Assembly: GCA_037074705.1 (NCBI GenBank)
Contig: CM073590.1
Span: 179,939,246-180,003,245 of the forward strand
DNA length: 64,000 nt
Direction of reading: 5' to 3'
Source: Zhengitettix transpicula
Taxonomy: Eukaryota > Arthropoda > Insecta > Orthoptera > Tetrigidae
Position 1 is the stretch's first letter. Each line of letters begins with the position of its first letter. Below, piece after piece: positions 33,601 to 45,300 of this stretch. Under the pieces are notes generated by a model, which saw only the letters and a list, made by a program, of their open reading frames with translations, searched no databases and was not told the DNA's origin. The translations under genes and the position numbers were made by a program.

Positions 33601-36600
33601 ACATTCTGAGTGAATTTTAATGACTTATAAATATACAATTTAATGAATTAGAAATTCTCAAGAGTTAGAATTATAAAAATCTTATATTTGCCAGTGTACA
33701 GGTGTCTTCTCTTTAACTTTTCAGGGATAATTCAACAGCTAAAACTTTGCCAGACAAGAAGAGAGTTCCAGCAAAAGATTCAGATCCTATAATGAGTAGT
33801 TACAAACCTCCAGGTTTGTAGATTGGAAATATAACAGCGTGTGTTACGGATTAAATCAGGTCATTAGATTCCAAATTCCTTTTTGATCATTTTAATTGTT
33901 TCCCAAAATTGTATAAAATTTTACATAAATTTTGTGAACAACCTTTTCCTTATGATATATGTATATAAAACTTATAAATGAGTTATAAGGAATGATGAAA
34001 GATATAACATGATTAATATTTAAAATATAATATTACTTTCTGAAAGTTGGATCATGGTGAAAATTGTACTATGTTACCTTTCTCAAATAATGGAAAAGTT
34101 AATAGTTTACTGTTTTTACTATTTTGGGCAAGTTTGTATTCAGTGACTGAAAACTATCCTTTACCTTGTTAAATTTACGAACTATAAACAAATTAAACTA
34201 GCAGAATTTGAAGTAACACAACTAAACTTTTATGACATCATAATCCAGTTTGAACATATCAAGTCTGTGAAGAGTAATTTAATCATTTACAACCCTGCTT
34301 TAATTATGGTGAGTAAAAATAAATAGCTCAAAATCTGTCCATGTAACTATATTAAAACAGGAAACTTGTCCATGTCCACTAGTACAACTAAATACCACAA
34401 CCAGATACAGCAAAATATTTCGGAATCCATTATGATCGAAGGCTGACGATGAATAAAAAGAGGAAAACTTTCAATATAAAACAAGATCTTTCTGTACAAA
34501 ACCATTATCATGTGAGTGAGGACTTATGTGGTATATTTTTGTGGGACATAGCCTGATCATAGCATCAATATCCTGAAATTATTTCAGTCAAAAGTGCTAA
34601 GAACATTGATCAAAGCGATCAAGACTGAACACAAAAATTTTTTTGAAAAAAAAACACGAGATTGCTAGGCTGTGCCAGTAACTTCTGGGATACGTCCTAC
34701 TGGAAGCAATAGAATCAGAATAAGTGACAACCTGCTGGACAGAGACACAGGAATCAGGCAGGCCTGGCGACTGGGCGACCAAATGACATCTGCTCACTCC
34801 TTGCTCTACCTTCCGCATCCCCTCCATTCTTTCCCTTCCTATGCTATTAAAGGAGAGAAGCCATCAAAGCGCATAACCCTCATTTAGCCTGTGATCCTAA
34901 AAAAAAAGTACCGAAGCAGGGAATGGGACAAGCCAGCTTCAACACCTCCACGTGGCAGATGGCCAGACAACGCTTCACGGACCAGCAGGGCATGCATACT
35001 CGACTCGGAGAAGGCTGAACTGCTGGCTGACACATTCGAGGCCCGGACCAGGTTGTTACGCAGCTGTTAGCACAAGAAGCCGCCGAGCCTCTACGTCACA
35101 CAAACATAAATGAAATATGGTGGGCTATACAGCAAACACAGCCCAGCAAGGCGCCTTGCCCGGATGGCATTCAGAATCGAGTGCTCAAACAGTTCTCCAC
35201 CAGAGCACGCGAGCAAAACATTACGAATGCCATCTTCCGAACGCAACACTTCTTGGACTCTTGGAAACAGGGGAAGGTACTGACCTTCCGAAAACACGAG
35301 AAAGACCACTCACTTCCGACCATAACTTTACTTTGCTCCATAGGTAAAGTTGATCAAATAAAGTCTGATCACGTCCAATCTCATCTAGTTGCCGTCGGCT
35401 TATGCGTCTCTTCTCCCTCGTCAATGAAAAGCTGCAACTGCGTAATATTAGCCTCACAGTAGGTTGTTTGGTTAAGTTCTGAAAATTAATAATGTCCTTG
35501 TCTCCGAACAGCAGAAGGAAGGCCAAACTATAAAATAATTTGGCTTTCTTAATCCGTACTTTTCGAGTATCTATACTCTTCCGAACAAATCATCACCGTA
35601 GATGCAAGTAATTATGAAATGTCTCTGCACGCCATTCTGCCTGACGACGGAGATGATGATAATCGCGGAACCGTTTTTTCTTCTTCATATTTTGATCTGG
35701 TTGATAAATTAGGGATCATTTAATACATCCATACACCGGAAAAGCATACATAGTTGTTTGTTGGATCTAAATATCAGGTGTTGAACTATGATCATGATTC
35801 CACATAGATCAATAATATTTATCTCATGAATATTATAGTTATCTGTAGAATGGTAGCAGTTGGGAACTCACAAAGGTTGGTTGTATGCCAATTCGAAATT
35901 GTACCGAAAAATCTTGGAGTAACACATATAAAAAGAACTTTAAAGGTAGTAATATACGTATTTCATTTGAAAATTAGGCCATTTATCCTCTATGAATTCC
36001 GTAGAATATTTTAGTGAATTTAGATATTATAAACCAAGTGTGTAATATTGACTTTATCATTCATGGCTACAAACTATTTCCCAGCAAGCTTTTCAATTTT
36101 TTTATCCAATTTTAAATTGCCGCTCTCCTGAAATATTCGTATTAAGTAGTGTTTCTTTTTTACTACAATTTTATTAACGATCCAGTATGTGCATTAATAC
36201 TATTAAAATAGAGAAATATACCAGTTGTGCCTCAAGTTCTATTCGTTTTATCATGAATTTTTCTTTCACTAGGATTATAATACACTGTATTTAACCAGAT
36301 TGTAATTTATTCTTTTCTACTTCGATATGTTCAGTTTATACAAATGTTAATACATATTTCTAATGTTTCAGTTGTTCCAAAAGGTCAGTAATATAATGCC
36401 GTTGGCAGTATATCATTTGTTATTACTTTCCCAGTAGTTGTTTATGGTCTTTGGTGGTACGATAACTGTAAATCGCATTGCAATATTTCAATTTAATAAA
36501 TTTACACGTTTCATTAAAAAAAATCAGTATATGAGATGTGCAACAGTGAGTATATAATAAGCGTGCAGTCTCAGCCCCCATTTGCTGTAGAATCGATAAT

Positions 36601-37116
36601 CGTTTATCTACTGGTGATAATTCTGTCATTTCCAGTTGCGTATTTTCCTAGCCAGGTACGTTCTTTGATCAACTCCGAAAACATTCTTTGTAATAACTGA
36701 CACCACGATATTTGTGGAAGTGTAAATACATTTGTAGCAGTGAGGTCTGTGATGCAGACAGGTTGCAAATGTAACCCACGTCGACATTTTTTGTACGTTT
36801 TACAGTTTACTTTGTGTAACATTTGAATTATATTATTGAATGGAAAGTTTCATTAAATTTAAAATTTATTTAATGTAGAGAAAATTGTTTTTTTTTAGTA
36901 ATTATTGATTTTTTACATGGCTCCATATCATTTGGATCAAACTCTTAATATACTTCACACAACTCTTAATGTGAAGAACCGTGCTTCGGGCTCTTTTCCG
37001 TTCATCATTAATGTTATTTTCAGGTATAAAATTTTAATTCATGGCCACGTTCTCTTTTTTATGCAGAAACAGTCTCTATGACATATGAGTCGGCACCCAG
37101 GCTATTTGCCCAATAA
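30397..37116 (+). CDS. CFAP107: CFAP107-like (C1orf158) axonemal microtubule protein; 5 exons
   Basis: Exons 30397-30624, 30702-30872, 32658-32788, 33725-33813 and 37067-37116 join in phase to 222 residues plus TAA. Human CFAP107, a microtubule inner protein of motile cilia and sperm flagella, is about 194 residues. Visible family features are VLIGNWFE (28-35 region), TIYNTDY.VPYP, then HHGDECYKKNFISSYDLHY and a C-terminal SSYKPP..VSM matching the SSY.RPP..AMS end of vertebrate homologs. There is no signal peptide or membrane segment. The start is the first ATG in frame. If the last intron is not spliced, exon four reads through to a stop at 33820-33822 (PPGL end), a possible shorter form. 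Identity rests on remembered motif spacing rather than a search. Confidence 0.78.
30702..30872 (+). CDS. CFAP107: CFAP107-like exon 2
   Basis: Phase 0 at both ends, acceptor TTGATTAG at 30701, donor TAT|GTGAGT. It reads GELLLHHGDECYKKNFISSY then DLHYRVLAS. The intron before it is only 77 bases. Confidence 0.85.
31735..31900 (+). pseudogene. LINE C-terminal fragment
   Basis: The frame reads DIRKDMKQMKVKNWIEV then DRKKRRAVVEQAKTFHKGPL and a stop. This is the DDI..DM..MKV.NW...A.DR..WR tail seen at the C-terminus of several insect non-LTR elements, and it parallels the tail at 52500-52605. It lies in a CFAP107-like intron. Confidence 0.6.
32658..32788 (+). CDS. CFAP107: CFAP107-like exon 3
   Basis: The acceptor TTAAATAG ends at 32657 and the donor AAG|GTAAGG is at 32789. 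It reads DTLTQCGILKKKCECPVKPY and ITEYNDSYVAQP. It ends with two bases of an Arg codon. Confidence 0.78.
33110..33405. repeat. Foldback repeat family B, copy 5
   Basis: The ends (GATAGCCAAATACAGACAAA...CATACAACGTTTCTGG and GAGAAACATTGTGTTGG...TATATTATCC) are inverted. An inner pair GAGAGACACAACTGCACAACTC / GAGTTGTGCTGTCGTGTCTCTC (imperfect) flanks a loop. The right arm keeps CTGGAGA...GAGAAAC. Confidence 0.7.
33725..33813 (+). CDS. CFAP107: CFAP107-like exon 4
   Basis: The acceptor CTTTTCAG ends at 33724 and the donor CAG|GTTTGT is at 33814. It reads DNSTAKTLPDKKRVPAK and ends MSSYKPP. Without the splice the frame stops within three codons. Confidence 0.72.
34785..34910 (+). mobile_element. 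Family A, copy 4 (short)
   Basis: CCTTCCGCATCCCC, CCTATGCTATTAAAGG and a terminal run of A match the 3' end of family A. Confidence 0.65.
34915..35365 (+). pseudogene. Jockey-like LINE reverse transcriptase fragment
   Basis: The frames read INEIWWAIQQTQPSKAPCPDGI (the KAPGPDGI box with Gly changed to Cys), then FRTQHFLDSWKQGKVLTF and LPTITLLCSIGK (remnant of the NYRPITLL box). There are stops before and a frame change within. It is truncated before the FADD box. Base composition is richer in GC than the surroundings. Confidence 0.72.
35366..37066. other. CFAP107-like last intron, unassigned part
   Basis: No repeat family or coding region is convincing here. A phase-0 open stretch (35849-35944) between a weak acceptor and a GTAGTA donor is noted but does not fit the neighbouring exon phases. 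Confidence 0.4.
37067..37116 (+). CDS. CFAP107: CFAP107-like terminal coding exon
   Basis: The acceptor is TTTTTTATGCAG (ends 37066). It completes the split codon as Glu and reads TVSMTYESAPRLFAQ, then TAA. Phase fits exon 4 and the peptide aligns with the vertebrate C-terminus, which supports a 3.25-kb final intron. Confidence 0.6.
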
Positions 37117-37308
37117 CTAGATTACGTCAGGTGAGAAAACAGCCTATCCTTCATACAGGGTAGCTATGGGCCTCCAAGGGTTACACAGACTCATAAATAT
37201 AGCAAACTATATGATACCGAAAAGTAGCGATTATTATTGCATTTTAATCGAAACATTTAGTTTCTCTGAAATGTTATGTTGCTTGTATGGTTGTTATTTT
37301 CCAATTTA

Positions 37309-37314
37309 AATAAA
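37309..37314 (+). promoter_or_regulatory. Candidate CFAP107-like poly(A) signal
   Basis: AATAAA about 190 bases after the TAA at 37114-37116, the first clear signal downstream. Confidence 0.4.
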
Positions 37315-37784
37315 TGTATGCGTTGTTAATTGATCATTTAACCTTATCTTGTTTAATATTTTCAAGTCTTAAACCAACGATGAGAAAATTCGACTTTTCG
37401 TTGAATAAAGTGAGGCTCCCATTAAAATTTCTTACAAAATTTCTGTGGACAGCTTCAACTAATTTTGCGCCAACTTAGAACATTTGATTGTCGTTAGATG
37501 TATGCTTTTTATTATATTTGTATTTTATTACTAAAATTTTGACAAAACAAATTTTCTTTTTTATAATTATATTTTTGATAATTGTGAAAATATGCAATTA
37601 TATTAAATAAAAAATTTGTATTTGTGTATCTACGTGTGATCCTATATAAAATCAAAATAAAAACAGGATTGAGGATATTTGACCTCATGCATGCCCGTCC
37701 CATAACGTGATGCCAAAAACGTGTCAAAAATCATCCATTCACGAATTTAAATTATTAATTAATGTAAGGAATTTCACACAATGT

Positions 37785-39135
37785 GTAAAGTAATTTGGGT
37801 CACTCTTTACAAATTTCTGTCATTGAGATAGATCTTCTGGAACACCAATATGCGTCACATCTGGTTGATGAAAGCTTTTTGATCTACAAATCTTGTGGTG
37901 AAAACCGTGCACTGCGAAACCGGTTACTGTGTGTCGCAGTTCGTATGATGCTCTCCTTCATTCGTTTGTCATCATGGCGGTGGTACTGTAGAAATCGTCT
38001 CATATTTGGCTCTTCTTTTCTTTCAGCTCTTGGATTACGTGTTGATATGTAGGTGTAGATGGCAAAGTTAACCCTGATGTATAGCGTAGGTCTTCTAAGT
38101 AGAAAGGTTCCCTTGTGAGTTCATATGCAAGTCGTGATGGCGTATATTTCGAGACACACAGCATCTTCTTCAGAAAAGTTGCTTTTACCTTTTCAATATC
38201 TTTAAGGTTCTTTCTATTTAGTTTCTCCCATATTAATTCCAAACCGTATGTGACTATTGGGGTGACTTTTGCTTTGTAGAGGGAAATGGCCGTGTCTATG
38301 GAGAGTTGTATCATCCGAATATCTTTCATTGCTCTGATAACTGCGATTACTTTTTCTTTCACGCGTAGTGTGAATGTGCTTCCTGTCGGTTGTAAGGTTA
38401 TCCCAAGGTACTTGAAGCTGTTTGTAACACTTATTGGTCTGTTGCCGAGGTATAACGTGTCTGTCGTGCTGTGACTGCCACCTTTCCTGAATATCATTGC
38501 TGCTGTCTTTTGAAGGATTATTTCTAGTTCATTTTCTTGAACCCAGTTCGTTAGATTGCAATATGTTTGAGATTATTATCGTCAGGTAATGTTCTTTTCC
38601 CATAATTGATTCCAGCTTGATTAGTATTAGTCGTCTGTTAAGAAAGTCAAAAGCTTTTGTATAATCAATGAAGACCGCATATAGCTTCCCCCTGTAGTGT
38701 CTCAGTGCTTCATCAAAGACCTTTATGAGGCATGATATTGCTTGTATGGTAGATCTACCTCTTCTGAAACCAAATTGTAGTTCCGGTATTTTGCCCTCTA
38801 CTTTCTCCGTGAGTCTTGCTGTCAATATCTTTGTGAATATTTTGTAAAGTGTGCTCTGTAGGGCTATTCCCCTATAAGAGTTTGGGTCTTCTGTGTTCCC
38901 TTTCCCTTTGTATAGTATCTTTATTCGGGATTTTCGCCAACTGTCCGGTATGTGTCTCTTTTCCAGACATTTCGTCATTAGCGTAGCCCATATCTCTTTG
39001 AAGAGTACTACTACTTGCTTCAACTGATCGTTGTATATATTGTCAGGGCCGGCGGCATTTCTATTTTTTGCATCATGTACGGCTGCTGCAACCTCTCTGC
39101 TTGTGACTGACTTTAAATTATTGGAACTACTTTTT
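37785..39135 (-). pseudogene. Non-LTR retrotransposon with reverse transcriptase domain, internally deleted
   Basis: From 39130 downward on the minus strand: AGPDNIYNDQL (box 1), DPNSYRGIALQSTLYKIFTK (box 2), LQFGFRRGRSTIQA and LYAVFIDYTKAFDFLNR (box A, catalytic Asp present). Near 38570 the frame breaks and resumes at ENELEIILQKTAAMIFRKGG and SFKYLGITLQ (thumb side), so the segment with the FADD catalytic box is missing. The 165-codon downstream frame is open. The element is 5'-truncated and non-functional. The clade is not determined. Confidence 0.85.
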
Positions 39136-39276
39136 AACTGTTTTCATTGTTTATACATTTATACTAATTATGTACATGCTTTGTTTCTTCTATAGAAAAC
39201 ATTCAAGAGTGGTCTATATTGGGTCATATTACCGATAATTCTATTAAGTGATAATAAATTGATCTTTTACTTACAG

Positions 39277-39343
39277 GAAACTGTACAAGAAGAATGTGAT
39301 AAACGAGAACCTGATCCGACTCCTGTTGAGACTAAAAGTCAAG
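39277..39343 (+). CDS. Repeat-protein gene, first visible exon
   Basis: The acceptor TTACTTACAG ends at 39276 and the donor CAAG|GTAATT is at 39344. It reads ETVQEECDKREPDPTPVETK, with acidic composition like the next exon. Confidence 0.55.
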
Positions 39344-42300
39344 GTAATTAAATCGACCAAAGTTCATTAAGAATATACAGGGTGGCCGATTGATATATCT
39401 AGAAAACTATCCATTGTATCAATAAAAGAGTGGTATAAAATACATTCCCAAAGGTAGCCCTCCGTCTCTCCAGAAAGGTTGAACTTGATTGAGGATTTTT
39501 TAGAGTAACTGGCTACATGAGGGTAATCCACGTGGTGACAACTCCCCTTTAATAGCATAGGAAGGCATCTCAAAGGAGGGATACGCAAGGGTTAAATAGA
39601 GCCTCGGGCTATAGTTTAAGGATCCTACTCGGCATTCGCCTAAAGGTGATGTAGGACAAACGCTAGCCTACCTCTATCAGGGTAGGTCGGGCATTGGGTA
39701 ATTGTCCGACGCCCTTCCTATGACTGTAAAGGGGTTTGCTGTGGGGACGCAGCAGCATTCCCTTCTCCGTGCCTCGACCTGTTTAGGAGGCAGCTGGCCG
39801 ACTATTCCATTGGGAATAGCGAACAACTCTTACTGTATGCCCAAGGTCTGTGACCCCGGAACATACACCTCTCAGAACAGGCCGAGGTGCCTCTGCTTGT
39901 GGGAACCTTAGTTCAAAAACGGAGAGGAAAAGGCATCCCCAAAGGTAGCCCCTTCGTGTCTCTCCTACAAGGTTCTACTTGCGAGAGAATATCCCTCGCA
40001 GGTACTGCCTGCGAGAGAATGGCCCTCGCAGGCCTTGAGACCGAGAAATTAATTTAATACATTTTTAACTGAAACCGGTAATTAAAGCACGTAAGAGAGC
40101 ACTCTAAAATCCTTACTTCAGGCATCTCCTGACGCACAGTTCCTGTGAGGTTGGTTTCCCAGAGACTAGTTCCCGCTGATCGAAGGACGCTATTTGGAGG
40201 CTACATACGGTGATGCCTTCTTTTCTATGCTTTTAAATTACTGTTCCAATAAGTCGGCTGGTGCACGCTCCAGGATCGCAGACGTTGAGCATGTGGCAAC
40301 ATTTGTCCGCTGTTCTTATTGTTTAACTGGAAAAATTTTAAAATTCTAAAATTGTTTTATTCTCTGATTTTCATTCTTCTTTTATAAATAAAACTAGAAA
40401 TATAAATGAAATGCGTTTTACATGGAGCTTTAACTTCAGAATTTATGGATCTGTTGCTGAAGTATAAACAATACTTTTAAATACTGATAGTTTTCTTTTC
40501 AATTTTCAGTACCTCAAAGAGAAGAACTGGAAGAAAACTGTGAATGTTTGGAATCTAATGAGTCAAATGATAGTTTCCATTCATCCGAAGACAATGTAAG
40601 GTTTTAGATACAATACAGTCATAAGTAGATATTTCAATTCTAAATTACTTGCACGAGTTAAAAATAAGTTATAAGTAATCAAGACGTACCACGTACCTAT
40701 TTTTAGAGATATTCGTGAATATTAGTGTTATAGTTGACTATAAACTCAATTATGTAAATGAATTCTTATTACAAATCAATCGTAACCCACGATGAACTCC
40801 GAAAAAAAATTACCCTTAGTAAAAATTAAGCATGAAACAAATCATTTAAAAAATACGAGAGTATAGTCAATTCAAACACGATACAAATATAGCTACAGAA
40901 AAACTATAGGTAATTAAATAAGTAGATACTACATTCACGTACGTTCGACGAACATTCTACTGGCAACTTCGAAACGTTTTAATTCAGGGAGAAATAAAAC
41001 GAACTGTTTTAGAATTCGAATCAATTTTTTAATGCTTAGATCATTTTAGGCATAAATATGAAATATGTATTGTAATAAGAAATGAAGGTGAAATCTCGAA
41101 AATTAGTTAATCACGCATCATTTAGGATGAAATGAAAAGAAATGAGAGGATAAAGTTTTGCAGCATCTGTGCGTAGACCAAGGAGAAATTTAGTCCACAA
41201 CAGCAAGGCAGATATAATACAAAGTCCGTGTAAAATACTGTTATGTCCACGTCCAACAGCTTCCAAGACCGAACTGCAAAAATACAGAAATTTGGATTAA
41301 CCGAAAAATTAGAAAATATTTCGCATTTGAAGAAGTAGGTTGCTTTAAAAAGAAACCTAAACGTGTTAAAGAACTCATAACGTTTTAAGATACTCGATTC
41401 ATCTAAATACCTTATTTATAGTCGGTTCTGAAACTAAGATTTCGTGTTTTAAAATTTAATGTTAAAATATGCTAAAACGGCCTGTTTCTTTAATAAACTG
41501 ACGAAAGCAACAAGGATTGTAGAAACGTTGTGTGATATTTATTTAGCACTTATTTTTGTCTTTTATTTATTTGGATATTTATTTATGTAATTATTATACT
41601 TCTCTTGAAATAACGCAGACGTTTCATTTTTATTACAATAGAATATTTTTATTTAGTCAAAGTGTCTTTAGGAAGTAAAGATTTAAATCTTTTACATTTT
41701 AGGGATTAATGTATGGAAATATGTCTTCAAAAAGAGCAGTAGAAGAAAAACTGAATCTACTAGAATTTTACTTAAAGGCATTGATGAAACCTTGGAGTCT
41801 AGGCGAAGTAGATTCAACAGAAGATCAATCGTCTACAATGGGTTATGTGATGGAAACCAGTAATTATCGTCAGTCCGACGAAACTGGAAACGATAATGAG
41901 AATTTTGGAGTTGAAGAGCCAACTCAATCAACATCATCAGAGTTGGGCGAAATATTGAGCGTCAATGACTCTATACACGACGATGTGCACGACGCCGTCA
42001 TACACGCAACACCCACTACGAAAGTTCTCCACTTGTCCAGTAGACAGACATCGACAGCAACAAATGAAGAACTGATGGAAAATGAAATGATTCAAATCAA
42101 ACCAGGATTCAGTGCGATACTGGACAGCATACGGACTCAGAGGGTAAATGATTATACCCTGAACTTGGAAAACTATGAGCCACCTTTCGCTGTAGAATAT
42201 ATTTCAAGAGAAGAAGCAAGGAGAAGAAGATGGCTACCTAGAAAAAAACACCAAGGGAACAGTAATATGTCTATGTCACGTCTTTACGGGAGTGAGTTGA

Positions 42301-45300
42301 ATGACAAAGAGTATTCACACAGTAAAGGTCCGTCGACTAATTTCTACTATTGTATGGAATGCCATCCGAGAGATGAAGAGGAATCTCGTTTTAAGATGTT
42401 CGCTGAGAAGTCATCCCCACTACGAAAACTGACAGAGTTCAATCATAAAGCGAAACTTTTCGGTAAAGATGAAATGAATCAATGTAGCTACGAACAAACA
42501 GAAAAGATGGTTAACGAAGAGAGCGACGGCAACGTGTATTGTGACGTAAACCGATATAAAGCCTGCAGACCATTAAACCCTGATATCGAAGGTTCAGCAA
42601 ACTTGAATGTAGAATATATTTCAAGAGAAGAAGCAAGGAGAAGAAGATATCTACCTAGAAAAAAACACCAAGAGAACAGTAATATGTCTATGTCACGTCT
42701 TTACGGGAGTGAGTTGAATGACAAAGAGTATTCACACAGTAAAGGTCCGTCGACTAATATCTACTATTGTATGGAATGCCATCCGACAGATGAAGAGGAA
42801 TCTCGTTTTAAGATGTTCGTTGAGAAGTCATCCCCACTACGAAAACTGACAGAGTTCAATCATATAGCGAAACTTTTCGGTAAAGATGAAATGAATCAAT
42901 GTAGCTACGAACAAACAGAAAAGATCGTTAATGAAGAGAGCGACGGCAACGTGTATGGTGACGTAAACCGATATAAAACCCGCAGACCATTAAATGCTGA
43001 TAACGAAGGTTCAGCAAACTTGAATGATCGAGTTTTGTCACACTATCAGGAGCAACTTGTCTGTGGGCACATTAACTACTTAAACAAAGTTAAAGATCGT
43101 ATAACTTTATCTGCAGAAGGAACTGATGAATTGAGATGGAGAAATCGACCTTGTTGTATAGAACAGAAACGTGTTTGTCTGCCAGAGAAAAATTTAAGAT
43201 ACGTTTCCCGCGAATTTCAACAAGAAAATCAGAAGTTTGAAAATGATATTACCGATTATGGCATCGATGATAAAAAGACTACATTTAACGAAGGAGACAT
43301 TAATTATCCACCGAGGATTCTGTTTGAAAACAATAATACTACCATGCCTGCCATTGATGATGGTCATGGTGCACATTTCTGCAGCCACATCCTTCCCGAA
43401 ACCAGTTGTTTGGACAGCGATTATCTGCAATTAGACCCTTGTAGAGATTACAGCCCTCCTTTTGGAAATTTTGCGTTAAACTCTAATGTCACAGAAGTGT
43501 GGAACGGTCAAGAAGATACCAACGCTCCATCGCTACCCGTCACACGCAGTAATAATAATCATGTCCACGAGGAAACTGATACAGCCGTGGTTTACTCGCA
43601 TGTAAGTATGTGAAAAAGATAAAGTTGTCAAATATTAAAATATATTCCCATTGAAATAGTCGGTCAGCTGCCTCCTAAACTGGTCGAGGCACGGAGAAGG
43701 GAATGCTGCGTCCCCACAGCAAACTCCTCTCCCGCTATCGGAAGGGCGTGGGACAAGTACCCAATGCCCGACCTACCTGATGCAGGTTTTTCTTGGGTTT
43801 TCCCTGCATTTCTTTTGGCGACTGCCAGGTTGGATCCTTAAAATATAGCCCGGAAGCCCTAGTTAACCCCTGGCTACCTTCCTCTACCCTTCCGCATCCC
43901 CCCTTTCAAATCCTTTCCTATGCTATTAAAGGGGAGTTGCCCAAAGTGGATTACCCTCATGTAGCCTGTTGCCCTAAAAAAATAATAATAATTTCAAGAA
44001 AAGTGTATAATATATAATACGCTCATAGCTGACCTTGGGCATTTGGTAAGAATTTTCCTCTATTCTTATTGGAATAGTCGGTCATCTGCCTCCTAAATTG
44101 GTCAAGACACTTAGAAGGGAATGCTGTGACACCTCTCCGGCCATCGTAATGGCGTGGGACAAGTACCAAATGCCCGACATTCCTTATGCAGTTTTTTCTA
44201 GCGTTTTCCCTGAATCACGTTTAGGCGAATTGCCGGGTAGGATCTTTAAAACTACAGCCTGGAGTTCCTAGTTAATCCTTGCTACATTGCTCTATCTCTC
44301 TGCATCCCCCATTTCAGTCTCGTTCCTATGCTTTTAGAGGGGACTGACCAATACATATCGTGTCTACACACAGACTTGAGCTGTTAAACAAATTAGAATT
44401 AATAAAAATTGAATTATTAATATACCTGTAATGGTCGTTAATTATATATTATTAAAAATGGGGTTTAAAATAAAATAATAATACAATAAACTAAAGTACC
44501 TTTAGTAGACGTCAATGGCGATGTACAATGTTGTCTTCAAGTGTTAAGTTTCTATTAAGTCTTTCAACTGCAGGCAGTGGCAGGTTACCGTCGAAGTATA
44601 TGATTACTCGAGCTCCATTTTCTATATTTGAGGGGTAATAAAGAATGCAGTCGCTCTCGGTGTAATGAATAAACAAAAACATTCTTTGGCTTCTAACCGA
44701 GTGAAAAGACCTAGGCGCGACGTTTCGATGCCGTTCAATGTTATCGTCTTCTAGCAAAGTTTTTCTTTACTAAAAGACGCCGCGACTAGATCATTTCACT
44801 CGGTTGGAAGCCCGAGCTTACTTGTTCAGTTTAGGGTTAATTTTGGTGTGTCTTAGAATCACGATCGGCCGACAGTGTTGTTGGTTGTTTGCTAGCATGA
44901 ATACTGAATACCTGTGCACAAACCATCGGTACAGAATTTTAATTTGAATCCTTCTTCGTTTTTGACGATCGAATTAATGCAACAAGCTCATTGAAACTGG
45001 TTAGGCTAATTCTGTTAAATGCTTTTTCGGACACTCCATTAGGTATGATGGAGCGTGTAAAACTCTCCTTACTGTCAATGGGATGCACGCAAAATTAACC
45101 ATATTCGCTTTAAAATAGTTCTCAGTAACATTATCTACAGTGGACAAAAGTCGTAACCCAGTGCCGTTGAATATCTCTTATAGTTCGATTAAATCGTACA
45201 CCGTTCGCCAAAAAAAAAATTTAGTTTGCCTATAACAATAGTCATGAACGATGACGAGTGGCGCAGATTGAGAGAGAGGAAGGCATGTTCAACGTTGCCC

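Noticed and set aside
35826..36014. Possible exon between 35849 and 35944
   Set aside because: It can be read in two frames between weak splice signals, but neither start phase fits exon 4 of the CFAP107-like gene and the end phase does not fit the exon at 39277.
36371..36382. 12-base microexon between AG and GTCAGT
   Set aside because: It keeps phase and would add four residues, but such short segments between AG and GT are common by chance and the terminal exon fits without it.
40940..41000. TTCGAAACG near 40965 as a hammerhead
   Set aside because: The upstream sequence lacks the CTGANGA box and a pairing stem.
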